A stretch of 9,574 nucleotides of DNA from positions 1 to 9,574 of the forward strand of contig JADIML010000088.1 of assembly GCA_017694765.1 (NCBI GenBank), read 5' to 3'. The DNA is from Candidatus Scybalomonas excrementavium (GTDB taxonomy: Bacteria > Bacillota > Clostridia > Lachnospirales > Lachnospiraceae). Each line of letters begins with the position of its first letter. Within the stretch, counting starts at the first letter, position 1. The notes under the pieces are model-generated. The model was not told the origin of the DNA. It did not search any database and saw only the letters and a program-made list of their open reading frames with translations. Both the position numbers and the translations under genes were made by a program. Below, piece by piece: positions 1 through 7,175 of the stretch.

Positions 1-47
1 TGATAAAATCTGATACTATATATCAAAAATTTCTTAACAATTTTCAC
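1..47 (-). CDS. yidD: YidD family membrane protein insertion factor, N-terminal fragment
   Basis: Only the first 15 codons are in the window; the gene continues past the left edge. On the minus strand a GTG at 47-45 opens a frame reading MKIVKKFLIYSIRFYQ (the last residue is incomplete). This resembles the start of YidD, which typically begins with a basic residue cluster, a short hydrophobic stretch and an LIRFYQ-like motif. The family is a small membrane-associated protein thought to help YidC insert membrane proteins. Its start lies inside rnpA, 14 nt before the end of that gene in another frame, with a GAGGTG ribosome-binding site at 60-55. The usual order rpmH-rnpA-yidD-yidC supports the call. 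The overlap suggests translation coupled to rnpA. The main doubt is that the fragment is so short. Confidence 0.72.
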   Translation of the reverse strand, partial: MKIVKKFLIYSIRFY

Positions 48-393
48 TTTGATTCACCTCAATGAGTAAATGGTGAAGCTTAGCCAAATGTAAGAAAGCA
101 CTTTCTACCTCTAAAAAGCCCTTCCCCTTTACAGATGGTCTGGCAACAATCACAAGATCATAGCCCACTTCTATTTCATCTGCATGTAGTCGATTGCTCT
201 CCCGAATCAATCTTGTAACTCGATGTCTAATCACACTATTTCCAACTTTTTTACTAACAGAAATACCTACTCTATTATATTCGAGATTATTTTTTTTCTT
301 ATACATCACTAAATATCGGTTGGCAAGTGATTTTCCGCTTTGATAAACGGTAACAAAATCTTTATTCTTCTTTAACGATTCAAAATGTTTCAC
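34..393 (-). CDS. rnpA: Ribonuclease P protein component
   Basis: This is the 119-residue protein subunit of RNase P, which with the catalytic RNA (rnpB, not in the window) removes 5' leaders from precursor tRNAs in the cytoplasm. The length is typical. The family signature is clear at residues 41-65: RVGISVSKKVGNSV followed by RHRVTRLIRE. The usual RNR core is RHR here (R56-H57-R58), a substitution I believe is common in Clostridia. The start codon is GTG at 393-391, preceded by AGAGGA on the minus strand about 7 nt away; an in-frame ATG is not available nearby. The gene lies 136 bp downstream of rpmH and overlaps the start of yidD. A terminator-like hairpin after rpmH may hold its expression below that of L34. 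Confidence 0.97.
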   Translation of the reverse strand: MKHFESLKKNKDFVTVYQSGKSLANRYLVMYKKKNNLEYNRVGISVSKKVGNSVIRHRVTRLIRESNRLHADEIEVGYDLVIVARPSVKGKGFLEVESAFLHLAKLHHLLIEVNQSENC

Positions 394-419
394 ACTGAAA
401 TCCTCTTAACTTAGATGCT

Positions 420-460
420 CTTATTCTCGTTCTCAATTTATGAACTCCCCATAGAATAAG
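420..460 (-). repeat. 8-bp inverted repeat in the rpmH-rnpA intergenic region
   Basis: AGAATAAG at 453-460 and CTTATTCT at 420-427 are perfect reverse complements separated by 25 nt, about 27 bp upstream of the rnpA start codon. Just beside it, at 460-469, is the 10-bp palindrome GCCCATGGGC. Either could fold in the rpmH-rnpA transcript and affect processing or rnpA translation. The arms are A/T-rich and the loop long, so this may be chance. Confidence 0.25.
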
Positions 461-496
461 CCCATGGGCAGCCTTCTTTCATACATAAAATAATCA

Positions 497-531
497 ATAA
501 AGAAAAGAAAAGGTCACATTAACTGCGACCT
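497..531 (-). terminator. Intrinsic terminator or attenuator after rpmH
   Basis: On the minus strand AGGTCGCA (531-524), loop GTTAA, and TGTGACCT (518-511) form an 8-bp stem with one G-T pair. It is followed directly by TTTTCTTTTCTTT, a U-rich but C-interrupted tail. The stem starts inside the rpmH stop codon TAG (532-530). The broken U tract and the co-directional rnpA downstream suggest partial rather than complete termination, which would give more L34 than RnpA mRNA. Confidence 0.7.
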
Positions 532-664
532 ATGCTGATAATTTAGCTCTACCTTTTCTTCTTCTGCTAGCAAGAACTTTTCTTCCGTTAGCAGTGCTCA
601 TTCTTTTTCTAAATCCATGAACTTTAGATCTTTGTCTTTTCTTAGGTTGAAATGTCATTTTCAT
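530..664 (-). CDS. rpmH: 50S ribosomal protein L34
   Basis: The gene encodes a 44-residue, very basic protein of the large ribosomal subunit. The sequence starts [20 protein letters not shown], continues through [20 protein letters not shown] and ends KLSA; this is the full, typical bL34 sequence and length. Reading starts at ATG 664-662 and ends at TAG 532-530. AAGGAGG at 682-676, 11 nt upstream, is a strong ribosome-binding site. A second in-frame ATG two codons later is less likely, because the family usually begins MK(M/R)TFQP. The gene is divergent from dnaA across the origin, as in most Bacillota, and is served by the promoter at 788-816. Confidence 0.98.
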   Translation of the reverse strand: MKMTFQPKKRQRSKVHGFRKRMSTANGRKVLASRRRKGRAKLSA

Positions 665-732
665 AATTAAAGGCACCTCCTTTTTATTTCATTCACTAAT
701 AATCTTTATATAGTATTCAAAATTCTCATTCT

Positions 733-762
733 GGACTTCCTGCAAAATTGCATGCAAAGTCC
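733..762 (-). other. Stem-loop in the rpmH 5' leader
   Basis: The minus-strand transcript would contain GGACTT (762-757) and AAGTCC (738-733), a perfect 6-bp outer stem extendable by a T-G pair. Inside are two copies of TGCA that can pair around an ATTT loop. No T tract follows, so it is not an intrinsic terminator. It lies about 20-50 nt into the predicted leader. It could stabilise the message or act as a regulatory leader; no known leader class is recognised. Confidence 0.35.
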
Positions 763-787
763 CTATAATGATAAGAACATCACTCCT

Positions 788-816
788 ATTATACGTGTCA
801 CTCCAACAAACGTCAA
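788..816 (-). promoter_or_regulatory. Sigma-A-type promoter for rpmH-rnpA-yidD
   Basis: On the minus strand TTGACG (816-811), a 17-bp spacer, and a perfect TATAAT (793-788) match the housekeeping promoter closely. Transcription would begin near 781, giving a leader of roughly 115 nt before rpmH. The strength fits a ribosomal protein gene. It points away from dnaA and lies about 65 bp from the nearest consensus DnaA box. Confidence 0.85.
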
Positions 817-879
817 GTATTTCCTATGTTTTTTTTCCTTCCACACCCATTCACACAGAAATTTTACAAGTTACACAAG

Positions 880-888
880 TTATCCACA
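880..888 (+). promoter_or_regulatory. DnaA box TTATCCACA
   Basis: Perfect match to the Bacillota consensus. With the opposed box at 903-911 it forms an imperfect palindrome whose flanks ACAAGTT (875-881) and AACTTGT (899-905) also pair. Confidence 0.9.
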
Positions 889-902
889 AAATGTTGACAA
901 CT

Positions 903-911
903 TGTGCATAA
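903..911 (-). promoter_or_regulatory. DnaA box TTATGCACA
   Basis: It matches TTATNCACA on the minus strand and is inverted relative to the box at 880-888, with 14 bp between them. Confidence 0.8.
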
Positions 912-980
912 CTTTTTCTTTTCTTGTTTACAACTTACTTTTCTTTCCATTTTTTCTTACTTTTCTTTCGTTTTTTGTCT
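912..980 (+). other. Polypyrimidine tract in oriC
   Basis: Only 9 of 69 bases on the plus strand are purines, leaving long T/C runs between the DnaA boxes at 903-911 and 999-1007. Such a tract can be easily melted or structurally unusual. Its role, if any, is unknown. Confidence 0.5.
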
Positions 981-998
981 GTTAATTTGTGATTATTG

Positions 999-1007
999 TT
1001 ATCCACA
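999..1007 (+). promoter_or_regulatory. DnaA box TTATCCACA
   Basis: Perfect consensus match in the upstream cluster, followed 3 bp later by the degenerate AAATCCACC (1011-1019) in the same orientation. Confidence 0.9.
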
Positions 1008-1063
1008 TAGAAATCCACCATTTTTTCTTTCTTCCTATTAAAATGTGATCGTTTTTAAAAAAG

Positions 1064-1072
1064 TTATACACA
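1064..1072 (+). promoter_or_regulatory. DnaA box TTATACACA near the dnaA promoter
   Basis: It matches TTATNCACA and ends 8 bp before the putative -35 element of dnaA, placed to influence dnaA transcription. Confidence 0.8.
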
Positions 1073-1080
1073 ATCTGTTA

Positions 1081-1109
1081 TTGAAAAAAATCCACATCTG
1101 TTATAGTAT
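1081..1109 (+). promoter_or_regulatory. Probable dnaA promoter
   Basis: TTGAAA (1081-1086), a 17-bp spacer and TAGTAT (1104-1109) form a plausible sigma-A promoter; TATAGT at 1102-1107 is an alternative -10 with a short 15-bp spacer. A degenerate DnaA box AAATCCACA (1088-1096) falls in the spacer, consistent with DnaA repressing its own gene. The leader would be about 55 nt long. Confidence 0.5.
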
Positions 1110-1169
1110 ATATATAAGTGAAAGTATGTAAATCGATATCGAACATAGAAACTCAGGAGTAAAAATACT

Positions 1170-2534
1170 ATGAAAAAGACCATTGAAGAGAAGTGGGATG
1201 ACATTCTCTACCTAGTTGAAAAAGAACATGACGTATCTCATGTTGCGATTAATGCTTGGATACGTCCCTTAAAAATATATGAAGTTACGGAAGATAAAAT
1301 CACCTTTGTTGTGGATAGTAAACTGGATTCCCGTGGTATTGAATTTATTAAAATGAAATTTTATGATATGTACCTTCAAATGGCCATTGAAGAGTTACTT
1401 CATCATCAGTACATGATCGATTTCATTTTAGAAAGTCAAATCGGTAATTCCGTTCCAGCTATGAAATCATCAGGCGTAGAAACCAAACCAACGAAAGCAC
1501 CAGAGATTTATAACAACTTAAATCCAAAGTATACCTTTGATACATTTGTTGTTGGTAATAATAATAAATTAGCTCATGCTGCTAGTTTAGCTGTGGCAGA
1601 TGCACCAGCGGAAGCCTATAACCCCCTCTTTCTATATGGAGGCGTAGGTCTTGGAAAAACTCACTTGATGCATTCCATTGCTCATTATATTTTAGAACAT
1701 AATCCAGATGCTAAAGTATTATATGTAACAAGTGAAAAATTTACCAATGAATTGATCGATTCCATTCGTCATGACAAAAATGCTGAATTTAGAAATAAAT
1801 ATCGAAATATCGATGTTTTACTCATTGATGATATTCAATTCATTATTGGAAAAGAAAGTACACAGGAAGAATTTTTCCATACATTTAATACGCTTCATGA
1901 AGCGAAAAAACAAATTATCATATCTTCCGATAAACCACCAAAAGATATGGAAACGTTAGAAGAACGACTTCGTTCTCGCTTTGAATGGGGATTAACAGCT
2001 GATATTCAATCTCCAGATTATGAAACACGAATGGCAATTCTTAAAAAACGCGCAGAATTAGATGAATTAAATATTGATGATGATGTCATGCAATATGTAG
2101 CCAATAACATTCAATCTAATATTCGTGAATTGGAAGGCGCTCTTAATAAAATTTGTGCGTATTCTGCATTAGAAAGAAAGCCAATTAATGTAGAACTGGC
2201 AGAGGAAGCATTAAAAGATCTCATCACACCAGAAGGGCATAAAGAAATTACGCCAGAACTTATTATGAATACGGTTGCAGAACATTATAATATTTCTATT
2301 TCTGACATGGTATCCAAGAAAAAAAGCCAGGAGATCGCTTATCCAAGACAAATTGCCATGTATCTTTGTCGAAAATTAACAGAAGCATCTCTTCAATCTG
2401 TTGGAAATATGTTAGGCAAGAGGGATCACACAACCATTATCCATGGTGCTGAAAAAATTGAAAATGATCTTGCCAAAAATCCATCTTTAAAAAATACGAT
2501 TGAAGTTATTATTAAGAAGATCAATCCTAGCTGA
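1170..2534 (+). CDS. dnaA: Chromosomal replication initiator protein DnaA
   Basis: The 454-residue initiator binds DnaA boxes, forms an ATP-dependent filament at oriC and melts it to load the helicase. Domain I (about 1-85) is followed by a short domain II linker (about 86-112). The AAA+ domain III has Walker A GGVGLGKTH at 157-165, Walker B LLIDDIQF at 217-224, an arginine-rich ERLRSRFEWGL segment (265-275) and sensor 2 NIRELEGAL (317-325). Domain IV carries the DNA-binding signature around 391-430, including GKRDHTTIIHG (416-426). Length and motifs are typical. The ATG at 1170 has AGGAG at 1155-1159, 10 nt upstream. The gene is flanked by DnaA-box clusters on both sides, and box-like sites around its promoter suggest autoregulation. 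One near-box (CTATCCACA, minus strand, 1310-1318) lies inside the gene. Confidence 0.99.
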   Translation: MKKTIEEKWDDILYLVEKEHDVSHVAINAWIRPLKIYEVTEDKITFVVDSKLDSRGIEFIKMKFYDMYLQMAIEELLHHQYMIDFILESQIGNSVPAMKSSGVETKPTKAPEIYNNLNPKYTFDTFVVGNNNKLAHAASLAVADAPAEAYNPLFLYGGVGLGKTHLMHSIAHYILEHNPDAKVLYVTSEKFTNELIDSIRHDKNAEFRNKYRNIDVLLIDDIQFIIGKESTQEEFFHTFNTLHEAKKQIIISSDKPPKDMETLEERLRSRFEWGLTADIQSPDYETRMAILKKRAELDELNIDDDVMQYVANNIQSNIRELEGALNKICAYSALERKPINVELAEEALKDLITPEGHKEITPELIMNTVAEHYNISISDMVSKKKSQEIAYPRQIAMYLCRKLTEASLQSVGNMLGKRDHTTIIHGAEKIENDLAKNPSLKNTIEVIIKKINPS

Positions 2535-2560
2535 TCTTCTTCTCTTTGCAGCTTTTTTTT
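2514..2560 (+). terminator. Hairpin at the end of dnaA, possible terminator
   Basis: AAGAAGATCA (2514-2523) and TGATCTTCTT (2532-2541) form a perfect 10-bp stem with an 8-nt loop, spanning the dnaA stop codon TGA. The eight-T run (2553-2560) begins 11 nt later, so the geometry is not ideal. A competing short stem AGCTG (2529-2533) with CAGCT (2549-2553) abuts the T run. It may act as a weak terminator or attenuator between dnaA and dnaN. Confidence 0.5.
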
Positions 2561-2567
2561 ATTCACA
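2559..2567 (+). promoter_or_regulatory. DnaA box TTATTCACA
   Basis: It matches TTATNCACA. It overlaps the T run of the dnaA terminator-like element and faces the opposed box at 2574-2582, 6 bp away. Confidence 0.75.
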
Positions 2568-2573
2568 CCATTG

Positions 2574-2582
2574 TGTGTATAA
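2574..2582 (-). promoter_or_regulatory. DnaA box TTATACACA
   Basis: Minus-strand TTATNCACA match, inverted against the box at 2559-2567. A degenerate minus-strand copy, TCATACACA, follows at 2596-2604. Confidence 0.8.
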
Positions 2583-2624
2583 GCTGTTACTTTTGTGTGT
2601 ATGAATTTATCAATGATCAGCCTA

Positions 2625-2633
2625 TGTGGATAA
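2625..2633 (-). promoter_or_regulatory. DnaA box TTATCCACA
   Basis: Perfect consensus on the minus strand, facing the perfect plus-strand box at 2664-2672 across 30 bp. Confidence 0.9.
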
Positions 2634-2663
2634 CTAATTCTTTTGGATCTATTTGTTCTATCG

Positions 2664-2672
2664 TTATCCACA
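2664..2672 (+). promoter_or_regulatory. DnaA box TTATCCACA nearest the unwinding site
   Basis: Perfect consensus pointing toward the DnaA-trios. It is the last full match before them, 68 bp upstream; the degenerate TTATCCTAT (2676-2684) follows immediately in the same direction. Confidence 0.9.
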
Positions 2673-2681
2673 AGGTTATCC

Positions 2682-2718
2682 TATGAGGGATCCCCTATTT
2701 TTATGAGGGATCCCCTAT
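2682..2718 (+). repeat. Two direct copies of a G+C-rich 17-mer in oriC
   Basis: TATGAGGGATCCCCTAT occurs at 2682-2698 and again at 2702-2718 without a mismatch, a period of 20 bp (about two helical turns). Each copy contains the palindrome GGGATCCC, so a dimeric protein could bind it. It sits where the G+C-rich segment lies in characterised Bacillota origins, between DnaA boxes and trios. No known binding protein is recognised for the motif. Confidence 0.9.
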
Positions 2719-2740
2719 CTTATTAACATTTTAACAGTGC

Positions 2741-2758
2741 CTACTACTATGACTACGA
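2741..2758 (+). promoter_or_regulatory. DnaA-trio array
   Basis: The plus strand reads CTACTACTATGACTACGA, so the complementary strand carries 3'-GAT-GAT-GAT-ACT-GAT-GCT-5'. Four of six triplets are exact GAT trios. In B. subtilis such trios bind the growing DnaA filament on one strand and direct duplex melting. The array is followed immediately by the A/T tract, as expected. Confidence 0.8.
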
Positions 2759-2786
2759 ATTTTATTTATATATATCTATCTAATAA
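2759..2786. other. A/T-rich DNA unwinding element
   Basis: From 2759 to 2786 the DNA is A or T except for two C bases, and includes an alternating TATATATAT stretch. Directly downstream of the DnaA-trios, it is the most likely site of first strand opening and helicase loading. Confidence 0.75.
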
Positions 2787-2799
2787 TCCCCGAAAGGAG

Positions 2800-2808
2800 T
2801 TATACACA
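2800..2808 (+). promoter_or_regulatory. DnaA box TTATACACA at the dnaN start
   Basis: It matches TTATNCACA and lies between the dnaN ribosome-binding site AAAGGAG (2793-2799) and its ATG (2811). It closes the origin on the far side of the A/T tract. Confidence 0.75.
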
Positions 2809-2810
2809 AT

Positions 2811-3926
2811 ATGAAAATTATTTGTCCAAAATCGAAGTTATTATATGGTGTATCTATTGCACTAAAAGCTGTATCTAGCAAAACAACACTACCTATTTTG
2901 GAGTGTATTCTTATTGAAGCAAACAATCAACAGATCAAGTTGACTGCCAATGATATGGAACTTGGTATTGAAACATTGGTAGAAGGTGAAATTTTAGAAG
3001 AAGGAAAAATTGCAATCAATGCAAAATTATTTTCAGAGATCGTAAGAAAACTTCCTGAAAACGATGTTACAATTGAAACAGATAGTAATTATCAAGCAAT
3101 GATTCGATGTGAGAAAGCAAAATTTAATATTTCTGGAAAATCAGGTGAAGATTTTTCTCATTTACCAGAAGTAGAACGTGATAAATTCATTACCTTATCT
3201 CAATTCACATTAAAAGAAGTCATTCGACAAACAATTTTTTCAATTTCTGATAATGAAAATAATAAATTAATGACTGGTGAGTTATTTGAAGTAAATGGAG
3301 CTCGTTTAAATGTCGTTTCTCTTGATGGACATAGAATTTCCATTCGCAATATCGAACTAAAAGAAAGTTATGACTCTGTCAAAGTTGTTGTTCCAGGAAA
3401 GACATTAAGTGATATTAATAAAATCTTGTCTGGAGATGCAGATAAAGATGTTCGCATTTATTTTACAGCAAAACATATCTTGTTTGAATTTGATTCAACA
3501 AAAGTCGTTTCACGTTTGTTAGAAGGTGAATATTATCGTATTAGTCAAATGTTATCAAGTGATTATGAGACAAAAATAAGAATTAATAAAAAAGAATTTT
3601 TAGATTGTATTGATCGTGCATCCTTATTAATTCGTGAATCCGATAAAAAACCTATTATTATTCATATAGAAGATGGTAATATGGAATTAAAAATTCAGTC
3701 ATCCATCGGTTCTATGAAAGAAGATATTATGATTCAACAAGAAGGAAAAGATATTTTAATTGGTTTTAATCCTAAATTTTTAATGGATGCGCTTCGGGTC
3801 ATTGACGATGAAGAAATTACAATTTATTTAGTAAATCCAAAAGCACCATGTTTTATTAAAGATGAACAGGAAAGTTATATTTACTTAATTTTACCAGTTA
3901 ATTTCAATGTAGCAGCTAACGCGTAG
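2811..3926 (+). CDS. dnaN: DNA polymerase III beta subunit (sliding clamp)
   Basis: The 371-residue protein forms the ring-shaped dimer that tethers DNA polymerase III and many repair proteins to DNA. It has the three-domain clamp layout (about 1-122, 125-250, 252-371). Family landmarks are LDGHRISI at 171-178, SRLLEGEYY at 234-242, FNPKFLMDAL at 319-328 and the C-terminal YIYLILPV at 356-363, part of the protein-binding cleft region. The length is typical. ATG at 2811 has AAAGGAG 11 nt upstream. It follows dnaA across the origin and leads the yaaA-recF-gyrB-gyrA group with a 14-bp gap to yaaA. A weak promoter (TTAACA at 2723-2728, TACTAT at 2745-2750) might serve it if dnaA transcription terminates. 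Confidence 0.98.
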   Translation: MKIICPKSKLLYGVSIALKAVSSKTTLPILECILIEANNQQIKLTANDMELGIETLVEGEILEEGKIAINAKLFSEIVRKLPENDVTIETDSNYQAMIRCEKAKFNISGKSGEDFSHLPEVERDKFITLSQFTLKEVIRQTIFSISDNENNKLMTGELFEVNGARLNVVSLDGHRISIRNIELKESYDSVKVVVPGKTLSDINKILSGDADKDVRIYFTAKHILFEFDSTKVVSRLLEGEYYRISQMLSSDYETKIRINKKEFLDCIDRASLLIRESDKKPIIIHIEDGNMELKIQSSIGSMKEDIMIQQEGKDILIGFNPKFLMDALRVIDDEEITIYLVNPKAPCFIKDEQESYIYLILPVNFNVAANA

Positions 3927-3940
3927 AAAGTAGGAATATT

Positions 3941-4150
3941 ATGGAAATCATTAAATTAAGAGATGAATATATTAAACTTGGACAAGCATTAAAAGCTGGA
4001 AGCCTTGTAGGTTCTGGAGTAGAAGCAAAATTAGTGATCCAAGATGGTTTTGTTCGTGTAAATGGTGAAATTTGCACACAAAGAGGAAAAAAATTATACG
4101 ATGGAGATATGGTTGAGTTTGATAACCAAACAATTAAAATCGAGAAATAA
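3941..4150 (+). CDS. yaaA: S4 domain RNA-binding protein YaaA
   Basis: This 69-residue protein is a single S4-like RNA-binding fold. The pattern LGQALKAGSLVGSGVEAK (residues 13-30), then FVRVNGEICTQRGKKLYDGD (36-55), matches the S4 consensus in which basic residues, VNG and the RGKKL loop contact RNA. The family is almost always encoded between dnaN and recF in Bacillota, and the position here agrees. A role in ribosome biology has been proposed for B. subtilis YaaA, but its exact function is uncertain. ATG at 3941 has a weak TAGGA 8 nt upstream. The 14-bp and 11-bp gaps to its neighbours indicate one operon. Confidence 0.93.
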   Translation: MEIIKLRDEYIKLGQALKAGSLVGSGVEAKLVIQDGFVRVNGEICTQRGKKLYDGDMVEFDNQTIKIEK

Positions 4151-4161
4151 ATGGTGATACT

Positions 4162-7166
<3,005 letters not shown>

Positions 7167-7175
7167 GAGGTAATT

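Larger units (their letters stand above)
837..1100. other. oriC: oriC, upstream DnaA-box cluster
   Basis: This gene-free stretch between rpmH and dnaA holds four boxes matching TTATNCACA: 880-888 (+), 903-911 (-), 999-1007 (+) and 1064-1072 (+). Weaker matches are CCTTCCACA at 837, CCATTCACA at 848, AAATCCACC at 1011 and AAATCCACA at 1088. This corresponds to the upstream (incAB-like) half of the bipartite origin known from Bacillus subtilis. DnaA binding here would both organise the origin and control dnaA transcription. I see no gene in 665-1169. Confidence 0.9.
2559..2810. other. oriC: oriC, downstream half with DnaA boxes and unwinding site
   Basis: The dnaA-dnaN intergenic region holds five TTATNCACA boxes: 2559-2567 (+), 2574-2582 (-), 2625-2633 (-), 2664-2672 (+) and 2800-2808 (+). 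Weaker ones are TCATACACA (2596-2604, -), TTATCCTAT (2676) and TTATTAACA (2720). Next come a G+C-rich tandem repeat, a DnaA-trio array and an A/T tract. The order box, G+C-rich segment, trios, A/T tract is that of the B. subtilis basal unwinding system. No gene is seen here. Confidence 0.9.

Noticed and set aside
764..769. Plus-strand TATAAT that could drive dnaA
   Set aside because: There is no acceptable -35 at 16-18 bp, and it lies about 400 bp from dnaA.
752..985. 77-residue plus-strand open frame in the rpmH-dnaA interval
   Set aside because: It runs through DnaA boxes and the polypyrimidine tract, its product is mostly F/S/T/L from T-rich DNA, and there is no ribosome-binding site. It is chance coding in oriC.
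1310..1318. DnaA-box-like CTATCCACA inside dnaA
   Set aside because: It is one mismatch from consensus and isolated within a coding sequence. A single such match is expected by chance in A/T-rich DNA.
2426..2671. 81-residue minus-strand open frame over the dnaA end and origin
   Set aside because: It overlaps the conserved dnaA C-terminus and the DnaA boxes antisense, and shows no recognisable domain.
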